Assembly: GCA_020719045.1 (NCBI GenBank)
Contig: DYQY01000004.1
Span: 1 to 64,000, forward strand
Direction of reading: 5' to 3'
From: Candidatus Termititenax sp.
GTDB lineage: Bacteria; Margulisbacteria; Riflemargulisbacteria; GWF2-35-9; DYQY01
Length of the DNA: 64,000 nucleotides
The position numbers were made by a program, and so were the translations under genes. The notes beneath the pieces were generated by a model that saw nothing but the letters and a program-made list of their open reading frames with translations, searched no databases and was not told the origin of the DNA. Of the stretch, positions 50,799-61,900 are shown piece after piece (the first letter of the stretch is position 1; each line of letters opens with the position of its first letter).

Positions 50799-51035
50799 AT
50801 GGCGGAAATACTTGAATGCAAGCACGGAATATTTAAACAAACATGTGTGCTTTGTCATGAACTATCTGATGAAGTTGTAATTAAAGAGAAACAAGAAGCA
50901 TTAACAATGAAGAATTGGCAGACATCTTCTTTTATGGGCAACTCTGCACATAACTCTGCGTTTATTGAACAAGAATATGACATAGACAATGCTTATGATA
51001 TTGAACCAATAGAAATCGATTCTGACGACGAATAA
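50799..51035 (+). CDS. Small Cys/His protein with an acidic tail, unknown function
   Basis: I do not recognise this 78-residue protein. The N-terminus carries a possible metal site, CKHGIFKQTCVLCHEL, with Cys7, His9, Cys16, Cys19 and His20. A central polar region follows, and then a strongly acidic tail ending IDSDDE. GGAGG lies 7 bases before the ATG and a terminator follows, which supports a real gene. The CxH...CxxCH pattern resembles small zinc ribbons that bind nucleic acid or proteins. Confidence 0.75.
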   Translation: MAEILECKHGIFKQTCVLCHELSDEVVIKEKQEALTMKNWQTSSFMGNSAHNSAFIEQEYDIDNAYDIEPIEIDSDDE

Positions 51036-51065
51036 TAAGACTTCACATTTAATTTAGAAACAAAA

Positions 51066-51090
51066 AAACCCTCATTACTGAGGGTTTTTT
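51066..51090. terminator. Bidirectional terminator
   Basis: The stem AACCCTC and GAGGGTT with loop ATTACT is followed by a T-run on the plus strand and, because an A-run precedes it, by a T-run on the minus strand too. It ends the 50799 gene on one side and the convergent 51116 gene on the other. Confidence 0.85.
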
Positions 51091-51115
51091 ATTATCATTA
51101 GTTACTAAATACTTT

Positions 51116-52906
51116 TTAGAAAGAATCCCAGTCAAATAAATCTTTAACTAATTTCTGTCCCATAGTTGTATTATAAATAATCTTTGCAAATTCTGCTCTA
51201 GTAATTGTTCTCTTTGGCTGGAATGTTCCGTCATTATAACCATTGATTAGACCATTATCTACAGCAACTTCAATATACTTAGTAGACCATCTACTAACAG
51301 AAACATCTTTAAATCTACTCTTTAATGCTTTATCAGGAATAGTTAATCCTTCTAAAATAACTAAAGCTGATACTAACTGTTCTCTAGTTAAACTCTCTTC
51401 AGGTGAAAACTCTGTCGCAGAAGTACCAAGCATCAGTCCTGTCTGTCCTACAAGCTGAATATAATCAACATATGGATGTTGTGCAATATCAGTAAACTTG
51501 TAGCCAGAAGATAAATTAATATCCTGAGTATTTAAGTTCTTTAAAGAACACAATACTTTAGCGTACTCTGCTCTAGTAACATTACCTTCAGGATTAAAGG
51601 TATCAGCTGTCTTTGGTCTTAATAACCCAAGAGTAGTTAATTCTTCAATATATTTTCTAGCCCAGTTATGCATATCAACATCAGCAAAAGACATTAAGTA
51701 AATGTTTCTTAACTTAAGCTTTTGAAGAACTTTACTATCTTTATCTAAAACCTCAATGGTTATAGCTTGCTTTCCATAGTCCTGGAACTTAATAGTAGAC
51801 ATGATTCTGCTATTCTTAATCTCTACATCTGTTCCATTAATCTTTACCTTAGCTACTTTTGGAACTACAGAACCAAGAACCTTGTGCATATTCTCATATG
51901 TTACAACTTTATCCTCTGGACTCTTTATCTGCATATACTCATCAGTATATACTTCCTCAGGTTTCATAAGGTCAAAAGCAATAGAAAAATAATGAGTGTT
52001 ATTTGCAGAAAAATCATTTGGATCTAGAGAATATGCATAATCAAATTTGATACCATCAAAATTGATTCCAACACCTAATGAAAAAATATTAACTGCTGAT
52101 ACATTATTAGTACCTGATGCCCACTTCTCATTACCATAACCAGCTCTAAAAGCTAGCATAGAGTTAGGTTGATACTCTGCACCAACTTTAATCATTGATT
52201 GTTGATCAACAATTCCATAATCCATAGAAAAGTCTAGTTTTTGATTCTTAGAGTATAAGAATGTACCAGCTTCTCTACCAATAAACCTGTAAGCGCCACC
52301 AAAGGTTAGCTTCTGTTGTAAATTATCTTCTCCACCACCATTTACTTTAATTTTTATAGGAAAAAAGTTTTGGTAAACTGCTGATAGTTTTAAAGCAGGA
52401 AACGCCTGATAAAGAATACCTAAATCAGCATTATAAACTGAATTATTAAAGCCATCTGCATTAGCGTATCTATACTTACCAGTTAATCCAAGAAATAATT
52501 TATCATCAACCTTAGCAGAAACACTACCTAAAAGTGAAATATCATTGTAACCAAGCATATTACTAAACACATATCTATCAGTATCCCAGGATGCTTGAGG
52601 TATATTAGTTCCAATATAGTAGAACCCTAACCCATAACTAATATCACCAGGGAAAACGACTGCACCATTAATAAGATTAACATCAGAAAATAAATTGCTT
52701 TGCATTAAGCCTACTTGAGCAATACTGTTTTGTCCCATTGCTGCAGGATTAACAAACACAGCAGAATAATCATCAACTAATGCTGAGTATGCATTACCTA
52801 CTCCAATACCTCTTGCGCTTGTATAACGATAAGATGGGTCAACAGAACCAGTCGCTAACAACAATCCAAACAAACTTACTACAAAACCAACCCTTAATGC
52901 TTTCAT
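51116..52906 (-). CDS. PorV/UPF0164-like outer-membrane barrel with C-terminal SLH domains
   Basis: This 596-residue exported protein has a signal peptide (MKALRVGFVVSLFGLLLATG). A FadL/PorV-like beta-barrel follows (about 25-315), starting RYTSARGIGVGNAYSALVDD and VNPAAM, with alternating strands. A short beta domain (about 320-400) leads to three SLH repeats from about 405 to the end: WARKYIEELTTLGLL, VDYIQLVGQTGLMLG and STKYIEVAVDNGLINGYNDG with TITRAEFAKII. SLH domains bind cell-wall polymers or peptidoglycan, so the protein may tether the outer membrane. In known SLH porins the SLH is at the N-terminus; here it is at the C-terminus. It follows the 52916 gene by 9 bases. Confidence 0.82.
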   Translation of the reverse strand: MKALRVGFVVSLFGLLLATGSVDPSYRYTSARGIGVGNAYSALVDDYSAVFVNPAAMGQNSIAQVGLMQSNLFSDVNLINGAVVFPGDISYGLGFYYIGTNIPQASWDTDRYVFSNMLGYNDISLLGSVSAKVDDKLFLGLTGKYRYANADGFNNSVYNADLGILYQAFPALKLSAVYQNFFPIKIKVNGGGEDNLQQKLTFGGAYRFIGREAGTFLYSKNQKLDFSMDYGIVDQQSMIKVGAEYQPNSMLAFRAGYGNEKWASGTNNVSAVNIFSLGVGINFDGIKFDYAYSLDPNDFSANNTHYFSIAFDLMKPEEVYTDEYMQIKSPEDKVVTYENMHKVLGSVVPKVAKVKINGTDVEIKNSRIMSTIKFQDYGKQAITIEVLDKDSKVLQKLKLRNIYLMSFADVDMHNWARKYIEELTTLGLLRPKTADTFNPEGNVTRAEYAKVLCSLKNLNTQDINLSSGYKFTDIAQHPYVDYIQLVGQTGLMLGTSATEFSPEESLTREQLVSALVILEGLTIPDKALKSRFKDVSVSRWSTKYIEVAVDNGLINGYNDGTFQPKRTITRAEFAKIIYNTTMGQKLVKDLFDWDSF

Positions 52907-52915
52907 GACTCCTCC

Positions 52916-55795
52916 TTATCTGGTTACCAGGAACTTGCTGGTACCTAACACAGACTTGCCGTGTACTATCTGAACAAAATATAAACCAATTGCTAACTTA
53001 TCATTGAAAGCATCAACACCATTGAAACTTATCTGATTATATCCAGTACTTCCACCAGTAAATCCTCTTGAATAGATGTTTCTCCATACTACTTGACCTA
53101 ATAGGTTGTAAACATAAACCTCAACATCACCTTGAGCAGTTAGCTCGTATGCAATATCCATATTACCGTTATTTGGGTTATATGGCATTGGGTAGCATAG
53201 TACCTTTGATCCTGGTTTTAAAGTTACGGTACCAGAGCTATCAGCTACCACCATTTTTTCAACTACATTTGACTTCATATCTGTAAAATCATCTCTTACA
53301 ACAAAAATATCTAACTCATTAATTCCTGAATCTAAAGTAACTGGAATTACAACCCTCTTAGAATAGTTAGTATTATCAGCTGGTACAGATATTGAGTTCT
53401 TTGTAACACCATTAGATTTAATATATAAAGTTACATTCCAAGTATTTGCATAACAATCAACAGAAACAGCTAAATCAACATTACCCTGTAAATAATCACC
53501 ATCTCTAACACTTCTTGTTACAGAACCTGCTTGGGAATATTGAACTGTGTTGTTAACTGTTAAGTATCCATTAATACTAAATAGTCCACCAAGTTGATAC
53601 AATGGTTTATCTGCAGCAGTTGCACTAGAATACATTCCTAAATTGTTTTCATTATAAGCAAACACTGAGTAGTAATAAACAGTACCATCAATCATAGGTT
53701 CTTGGAATGTTGTTCCAGAAGTAACTACGAAGCTTGTTCCTTCAGTTATACTTACTGGGAAGGTGCTTGTATTTGGATAACTTGTGACGTTTCTTACAAC
53801 CAAGTATGATGTTGCACCAATCGATTCTTCCCATGTTAATTTAGCAAATGGACCAAACACGGTTGCTTTTAAGTTCTGTACGTTTGCAGGTGTTCCATAG
53901 AAGAACTCTACATCATCAATATTAATCTGAGATTTGTCATTAGAACCATCTATCTTCAACTGAACAGCAACTGCATTCTTAAGTACATCGATTAAAGATA
54001 CCTTTGTTCCCCATGCACTATTCTGTGACATACTATTGAAATATATATAATAAGTATTCCATGTTGCAGTATTAGCGACTGAAACCATATTAGTATGTCT
54101 ATTGTAGTCAACATATACTGGAGAATCTATCTCTAAACCAATGTTAGCTGAACCATATGCTCTAAACTTAACACCACTGAAGCCAGAAATATTTTGAAGA
54201 TTAGTTGATACAGCATCTAATCCAAAGCCGATACCAACGAATGGTTTACTAAAAGCTGTATTCACATCATACGATACGAAAGCAACTTTATTAGAACCAT
54301 CAATAACAATACTCATTGTAACTTCAGAATTTCCATAGTTTGGAGAAGCCTTATCATTATAAACATAGTTATAGCCACCCCACTTATTCTGGTTACCGTT
54401 TTCGAAGTTTGTAATTACTCTTCCTTTTTCAAAAACTATTGAATTACCAGTACTTCCTGTACCCATATCACCAGAAACTAAGTATATCTCATCAACTTGG
54501 AACCATCCATTAGTGCCAGATACTTGAGGATAAGCCTTAAACTTAAGTGATAACATTCTTTGTAATGCTGTCTGTAGGCTAACCTGTGTTCCCCAGCTAT
54601 CCTGAGTAAAATGTGACAATGATATTACATATTCTTTCCAGTCATTAGTTAGTGTAACAACATTATAAAAATGATTGTAATCTGATATTACATCTGTTGT
54701 TGTTTCTAGCTCAACTGCAATACTTCCAGCACCTTTAGCAATAAATCTTATCGCACCAAAGGAAGCTATATTTCTTTCTGCTTTATTAGCTTTAAGATCA
54801 AGACCATATCCAGAGTAAATAGCACCTGCACCTTGAAGCACATAGTTTTGTCTATATGACTTTAAAGTACCAACTGCACCCTCTGACATAATCGAGTCCC
54901 CATATAAAGATTCATCATTTTTATATGAATAGTTATATCCACCAAGTTTATTAATTCTAAAAATTGAGCTACCTGCTTCAAAATCCTCAATTAACAATCC
55001 ATCAATAGTAGTTATATTTATTGTTGGATTAACTGTTGGAACAATTGGTCCTGTTGGAACAACTGGAGTAGTTGTAGGTGTACCCTCAAAAATAGTCAAA
55101 TTAGCTGTATTTAAATAAAGATCAATTACAGCAGGAACATAGTCTACCGTTAGTCTACTATCAAAACCAAATCCTTCTGACGAAGTCCAAGCCACTAACT
55201 CATAGCCATTTGGATTAGGAAAAACATTTCCTGATTCATCTCTAAATGAGTTCATATTGAAATATTGTCTGTAACCTAAAGAATAATCCCTACTAGTAGT
55301 ATAATCGTTTCTATAAAGAACAACCTGTGGAATGCTATATTCAAAAAGGTCATTAATAGCTCTAACAAAAACAAAAACATCATTACTTACTAGAATAGTA
55401 TTTGAGTCTAACATGTATACTTTATTAAGAACTAATTGACCACCTTGATCAATTGGATTCTCCGCGGTTCTTAAACTAAAATTTTGACCATTATTTAAAT
55501 ACTTACTTCCACCGCTATTAATCTGAAAAGTATAGTTTGTGCTTGCATCAAGAAACTTAACAACAATTATATGTATCTTATCAGAAACACTAGATCCTCT
55601 TAAATCATATGCTATGGTATTAGGTACTGTATTACCCCACTCAATGTATCCTTCTTCTGCTTGGTCTGTATACCAAACGACTGTGAAGCTTTTATCTGTT
55701 ACGTCAACTATCTGGATATTTTTTGGTGTTGATGCAAAGCTAAGTCCACTTATTACTAGAAGGAAAAAACTTAGTACTATTAATTTTAACTTCAT
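52916..55795 (-). CDS. Secreted FN3/jelly-roll protein with T9SS- or FlgD-like C-terminal domain
   Basis: This 959-residue exported protein has a signal peptide (MKLKLIVLSFFLLVISGLSFA). An FN3-like domain of the purple-acid-phosphatase type follows (VDVTDKSFTVVWYTDQAEEG). Two related jelly-roll modules resemble CBM11/CIA30 domains (about 265-440, IEDFEAGSSIF, and 460-630, ITNFENGNQNKWGG). Then comes another FN3 domain (about 635-730) and a C-terminal beta domain (about 865-959) with CYPMPYNPNNGNMDIAYEL and VYNLLGQVVW. That tail matches the pattern of type IX sorting or FlgD Ig-like domains. It is first in an operon with the PorV-like gene. Confidence 0.75.
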   Translation of the reverse strand: MKLKLIVLSFFLLVISGLSFASTPKNIQIVDVTDKSFTVVWYTDQAEEGYIEWGNTVPNTIAYDLRGSSVSDKIHIIVVKFLDASTNYTFQINSGGSKYLNNGQNFSLRTAENPIDQGGQLVLNKVYMLDSNTILVSNDVFVFVRAINDLFEYSIPQVVLYRNDYTTSRDYSLGYRQYFNMNSFRDESGNVFPNPNGYELVAWTSSEGFGFDSRLTVDYVPAVIDLYLNTANLTIFEGTPTTTPVVPTGPIVPTVNPTINITTIDGLLIEDFEAGSSIFRINKLGGYNYSYKNDESLYGDSIMSEGAVGTLKSYRQNYVLQGAGAIYSGYGLDLKANKAERNIASFGAIRFIAKGAGSIAVELETTTDVISDYNHFYNVVTLTNDWKEYVISLSHFTQDSWGTQVSLQTALQRMLSLKFKAYPQVSGTNGWFQVDEIYLVSGDMGTGSTGNSIVFEKGRVITNFENGNQNKWGGYNYVYNDKASPNYGNSEVTMSIVIDGSNKVAFVSYDVNTAFSKPFVGIGFGLDAVSTNLQNISGFSGVKFRAYGSANIGLEIDSPVYVDYNRHTNMVSVANTATWNTYYIYFNSMSQNSAWGTKVSLIDVLKNAVAVQLKIDGSNDKSQINIDDVEFFYGTPANVQNLKATVFGPFAKLTWEESIGATSYLVVRNVTSYPNTSTFPVSITEGTSFVVTSGTTFQEPMIDGTVYYYSVFAYNENNLGMYSSATAADKPLYQLGGLFSINGYLTVNNTVQYSQAGSVTRSVRDGDYLQGNVDLAVSVDCYANTWNVTLYIKSNGVTKNSISVPADNTNYSKRVVIPVTLDSGINELDIFVVRDDFTDMKSNVVEKMVVADSSGTVTLKPGSKVLCYPMPYNPNNGNMDIAYELTAQGDVEVYVYNLLGQVVWRNIYSRGFTGGSTGYNQISFNGVDAFNDKLAIGLYFVQIVHGKSVLGTSKFLVTR

Positions 55796-55889
55796 TATTA
55801 CACTCTCCTAAAGAATTCTTTCAATAATCTATCGAAAGAAAAAATCATAATTCCCATTTAATTATATTTATTTTTATGAATATATTTTC

Positions 55890-55918
55890 TATATAGATAG
55901 TATAAAGGATTGAATCAA
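55890..55918 (-). promoter_or_regulatory. Possible promoter of the surface-protein pair
   Basis: On the minus strand, TTGATT (55918-55913) is followed after 17 bases by TATATA (55895-55890). It would give a leader of about 90 bases before the 52916-55795 gene. The surrounding AT-rich sequence makes alternatives possible, for example a TATAAT nearer the gene. Confidence 0.4.
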
Positions 55919-55930
55919 AAAATCAACAAC

Positions 55931-55960
55931 AAAAGGGGGCACCAGATGGTGCCCCCTTTA
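55931..55960 (-). terminator. Terminator of the 2024-residue gene
   Basis: A 9-base perfect stem, GGGGGCACC and GGTGCCCCC with loop AGAT, lies 26 bases past the end of the 55986 gene. On the minus strand it is followed by TTTTGTTGTTG, a fair T-rich tail. It is the most GC-rich short stretch I noticed in the region. Confidence 0.8.
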
Positions 55961-55985
55961 ATTCTTAAAAATTAAAAAACTTAAA

Positions 55986-58900
55986 CTACATGTCTTTCTT
56001 TGGAGTCCAATTAAGATCTTCCTTTACCTTAATCATAAAACCATAAGACTTGTATGTAGCACCAACTGTAAAATCAGTACCAGTATTATCATATCTGTAA
56101 CGTAACCAACCAGTATAATAATAATTGTCATAAACCCTAATTTCTTCAGCTCTCAAAGGCAAATCTAAATCATCTATCTCTCCATCGAGATTACGATCAT
56201 TTAGCTCCTTTAATAGTTCACTAGCTTTGTAAGCCTTACCTGCTGGTTTTCCTAACAAATTCCAACCATTTTTAAAAAAATATGATTGAGGCATACTTGC
56301 AGTAACAGAAGCACTTATTGCTTTTCTAACAGAACTATCAATATAATAAGATTCACCATAAGCAACTGTGAAATCGTCACTCATATAAATAAACTTTCCA
56401 TCATCTCTATTCCAAATGGCTGCATTCTTAATGGTTCCGGCACCAAGCTTAGTTTCAAGATATGCTACAATCTGACTTATTTTCTGACCACCTTCATTTA
56501 CAACAGAAAAGAAGTTCCATCCCTTAAGAACATTTCTCAAATATCCCTGGTTTGGATTAGTTCCGGTCAAATACTCTTCTAGATCATTCATTCCATCTTG
56601 GTCTGTATCAGCAATATCGCCACTTGGATTAATGTTTGCAACATTTGAATCTAAGTCGTAGAAAATTTCCCACCAATCAGGTAATCCGTCACCATCTGTA
56701 TCATCAGATGTTGGTACTGCGGATAATGATATCTCATCTAACTTAACACTGATATTTCCAGTACTAAATGCAGAGATAAATGAATATCCTACAAATGTTA
56801 AGTTATTTAAATCTAACACACTGTTTCCACTAGAAATAGTATTCTTCTTTTTAAAGTTACTTAATACTAATGTGTACCATTTCTTATTAGAAGTTACTAA
56901 TACTTGAGTAAAGCTGAAGACATCTCCATCTTTATCTTGTAACTGCATCTCAATCTTATCTCCAACTTTTCCGTTGCTGTTATCTATATACATTGCTACT
57001 GACATCATTCCTGCTGGCATTGTGTTTAGTGGATTATAGATATATGAACCTAAAGATCCTCCAAAATAATTTACAGCAAGTCCATTAATTAATAATGAGG
57101 TTGTTGGATATCCAGCTTGTGTAGATCTTGTTGCTGTTATTCCTTCAGCTGTCCATGTGTATCCAACTCTTTCAAAATTATCAATTAGTGGGAACCTTGG
57201 TGTCCACTGGTTTGGATTTGTTCTTGCAACATACTCTGATAGATCACTCCATCCGTCACCATCTACATCTCCGGTGTTAACAACATTTGGATTGATTCCA
57301 TACATTGTCTCATACCAGTTTGGTAGTCCGTCTCCATCTGTATCATCAGATGTTGGTGTCTTTGCAACACTTAAGCTGTCGATGTACATGCTAACATTTC
57401 CTGTCGCTTTTACTGAAATAACTTCCAATCTAATAAAATTAGTCTTATTAAATTCTTTTATTCCATTTCCAGTTGAACCAGAAACTAACTCGAATCTATC
57501 TAACATCATTGTTAAATATGTCCATTTGTTAAGATCGCTTATGTATTGATTAAACGCCCATACATCTCCATCAGTTTCAACTATTTTCACAGCCACTTTG
57601 TCTCCAACTTGACCCGAAGATAGTAGTAACATCTTTAATGATAAGTAGTCAGAAGTCCAACCTGAAACATCAGATAATACATCCTTCTGTACTCCACTTA
57701 TATAATAACTTCCTGTAGCTGTTCCACTTAGCAACATCGACTTCTGATAATTCCAAGATACTGTTGTATCTGTAGATGCAGATGTTTTTACTAATGTTGT
57801 TCCAGCATCAACTACCCATAATGTTAATCCATCTTCAAAATTATCTATCTCTGGGAATAGATTCTTAATTGTTGGATTTAATCCTCTTAAATACTCATCC
57901 AAATCAGTTATATTATCACCATCAGTATCCTTAAGTGACTGATCAGGATTAATATTAGCTACATTTGGATTTAATCCATACTGTGTTTCCCACCAGTTTG
58001 GTAAACCGTCTCCATCTGTATCATCAGACGTTGGTACCATAGATAATGATATCTCATCTAACTTAACTTTGATTGTTCCATTCTGTGTTGCAGAAATAAA
58101 TGAGTATCCTACAAATGTTAAGTTATTTAAGTCTAATGCACTATTTCCACTTGCAACTGAATTCTTCTTGGTAAAATTACTTAATACAAACGTATACCAT
58201 TTCCAATCAGAAGTTACCAATACTTGCGTAAAGCTGTATGCATCTCCGTCTTTGTCTTGGAATTGCATTTCAATTTTGTCTCCAACCTTTCCTTCTTTGT
58301 TGTTAATTAGCATTGCTACTGACTTATATGCTGCAGGCATAGTGTTTAGTGGATTATAGATATATGAACCTACAAATCCTCCAAAATAATTCACTGCAAG
58401 TCCATTAACTAATAATGATGTTGTTGGATATCCAGCTTGTGTAGATCTTGTTGCAGTTATACCTTCAGCCGTCCATGTGTATCCAGCTCTTTCAAAATTA
58501 TCAATTAGTGGGAACCTTGGTGTCCACTGATTTGGATTTGTTCTAGCAACATACTCTGATAGATCACTCCATCCATCTCCATCTACATCTCCTGTGTTAA
58601 CAACATTTGGATCAATTCCATACATTGTCTCATACCAGTTTGGTAGTCCGTCTCCATCTGTATCATCAGATGTTGGCACAGTAGATATTGAAATGTTATC
58701 TAATCTAAAATACACATCGCCTGTTGGTGTAGAACTTAAAATATTAATAGCAAGCTTTGTAACACCATTATCAAAATCCATAACTCCATTATTGTTATAA
58801 AGTTTTATCTTAAATTTATCTAACAACAATGTGTAATATGTCCAAACACTCTTATCTCCAAATGTCTGTGTAAATGAAAACTCATCACCATCAGCATCAG

Positions 58901-61900
58901 TAATAACAAACTCTACTTTATCACCAATACTACCTAAATTTTTAGCAACATACTTAAGAGATTTATAGTCACTTGTCCAATAACCAGCAGGAATATTTAT
59001 ATTCTTATAAATAGTTCCTCCATAGTAATTAACTGCTGGAGATTCTTCCTTTGTTTCAACATATATTGAATACAAAAGATTCCAACTTACACTACTCTCA
59101 GTCACTTTCTCATAAAAAATATCTACACTAGTTGTCTTGCCCCAAGAACCATTTACAGGCACACCAGCAACTAGTTCGAAATTATCTATTTCTGGAAAAA
59201 ATACTTTTTTAGTTGGATCAGAACCATTAATGAACTCTTGTAAATCAGTTAAACCATCACCATCTGTATCCTTAAGTGACTGATCAGGATTAATATTAGC
59301 AACATTTGAAGATAATCCATACTGAATTTCCCACCAGTTTGGTAGTCCATCACCATCCGTATCATCAGATGTTGGCACTGTAGATAATGATATTTCATCC
59401 AACTTAGCCTTAATAACTCCATTCTGTGTTGCAGATATAAATGAATATCCTACATATGTTAAGTTATTTAAATCTAATAAGCCATTTCCACTAGCAACTG
59501 TGTTCTTCTTAGTAAAATTACTTAATACAAACGTATACCATTTCCAATCAGCAGTTACTAATATTTGAGTAAAACTGTATGCATCTCCGTCTTTGTCTTG
59601 GAATTGCATTTCAATTTTGTCGCCAATTTTTCCTTCTTTGTTGTTAATTAGCATTGCGACTGACTTATATGCTGCTGGCATTGTATTTAGTGGATTATAG
59701 ATATATGAACCTACAAATCCTCCAAAGTAATTTACTGCAAGACCATTAACTAATAATGATGTTGTTGGATATCCAGCTTGAGTTGGTCTTGTAGCAGAAA
59801 TCCCTTCAGCAACCCATGTGTATCCCATTCTTTCAAAATTATCAATAAGAGGAAAATGTGGAGTCCATTGTGTAGGATTGGTTCTAGCAGAATACTCTTC
59901 TAAATCACTCCATCCGTCACCATCAGTATCTCCAAGATTTGCAACTAGTACATTCAAATTATTAGAAACTTCATACCAATTAGGAATCCCGTCTCCATCA
60001 GTATCTCCTGATATATTAGAAGTAGATACATTAATATTATCAACATATACGCTTACATTTCCTGTAGCAGTAGCTGATAACAACTCAACTCTAATATATG
60101 CTGTTTGATTAAATTGTTTAATACCATTGCCTGTTGATCCAGGTTTAATAGTAAATCTATCAAGCAACATGCCTAAATATGTCCATGCTTGAATATCGCC
60201 AATATATTGTTCGAATTGCCATACATCACCATCTGTTTCAATAAGTTTTACTGCAACTCTATCACCAACATTTGAATTTGCTTTAATAAGCATATTCAAT
60301 GTTTTATAATCAGTTGTCCAATCAGAAACATCAGATAAAATATCTTTTTGAATACCACCAACATAATAGTCAGTAGCTTTTCCGCTAATTAACATAGAAT
60401 TCTGATAATTCCATGAAACTTTTGTATCAGTTGTATTTGCAACTGATGTTGTAATAGTAGTTCCAGCATCTGCTATCCACTTTGTTATGCCTTTTTCGAA
60501 ATTATCAATCTCAGGAAAAGAACTCATTCCATCAGCTACAAAAGGATTTGTACCATTTAATATTTCATTATAATTATCAATACCATCGCCATCAGGATCT
60601 GCTTTAGCATCTGATGCTAAGTTAGGATTTAATCCATTTGCTGTTTCATCTGCATTTGGAATACCATCCATATCAGTATCTGATTCAATAGCTGGAGAAT
60701 AAGGATTATTTCTTGTTGTTACTAGTTCAATATTCTCAATTATAATTTTACCAGAACGACCTGCTTTACCAGTAGAAACTGCAAAACCAATCATAGGAGA
60801 ACCAGGATAAATAAGATTATATCCTGCAAAAACATCAATCATTTGCAATGGATTAAATACACTATCGCCTCCAACGTTATTCTTACTTAATAAAACCTGA
60901 CTAAGAGGAATATAAATATCTCTCCATTGACCATCGTTTTTCATAAGTTTTAAGTTATATACCCACTCATTATCATCAGAAGAATTAAAAGAAAAATCTT
61001 TATTATCATTATCTTTAATGTCTAACTTAAGATCTACTGGACCATCTCCAACATTCTTAACTGAGAACTTAATATATCTGTATCTTCCCCAGTCATATGC
61101 CTTGTTTGTTTTAATATTGCTACCACCGTAAAGTGCTGGCTCATAAAAAGTTGTTGAAAAATCATAAAGAAAGTAACCATTATATCCATCTTGGTCAGCA
61201 TTATATGCTGTTACTTCAAGTGCTTTTTGATATTGAGCATTTGTTGTAAGAGCTAATGAAAGGTTTCCAGACTTTTGCCATCCCAAGGTATCAACACCAT
61301 CAAAGCTATCAATAACAGGTATTGGATTCTCAAACATAGTCACATCTGCTCTTGAAACATTTAATGGAATCCTAAGTTCGGCTACTCTTTTACTTCCAAT
61401 ATTATTATACCCACCAGTATAACCTCTAGAGAAGTTCATAAAACTTACAACAAGAACATCTTCATTATCATTTTTACTAAAAAGGTTGGTATTTGCTTGA
61501 TTAAGGAAAGGAGCATTTACTGTTTCCCATTCATGAATAAATCCAGTAGCATCTGTTGTTATTCCAGATAATCCACTTCTAACAGCAGACCTTGTACCGT
61601 TAGGCTTCTCAATATACATCTCATAATAAACATTTTGAATATTTTCAGCTTGATAATATCCTACCTTTTCTATATAAGTAGTATTATTAACCTTTCCAGC
61701 AATATTTAAACCGCTTCCTGCAGTACCAGTATAGGAAGCTGACTTTACTGAATAATTACCAGATACAGTTGTTCCAGATTTAATTTGAAAACTATAGGTA
61801 GTATTTGGGTCACAGTTTACGTCTACATAATGCAATTTGAATTTTTTATCAATAATACTTGGATAGTACTGTACTCTTTTGTCTATAAATGTACCCTCAC

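Noticed and set aside
56690-60000. Regularly spaced repeats that could suggest a CRISPR array
   Set aside because: The units are about 1.3 kb, stay in frame and encode repeated protein modules. There are no short repeats with unique spacers.
57157-60108. Plus-strand ORFs inside the giant surface gene
   Set aside because: They recur because the gene itself is repeated, and they lie opposite conserved calcium-repeat codons. No start signals are visible.
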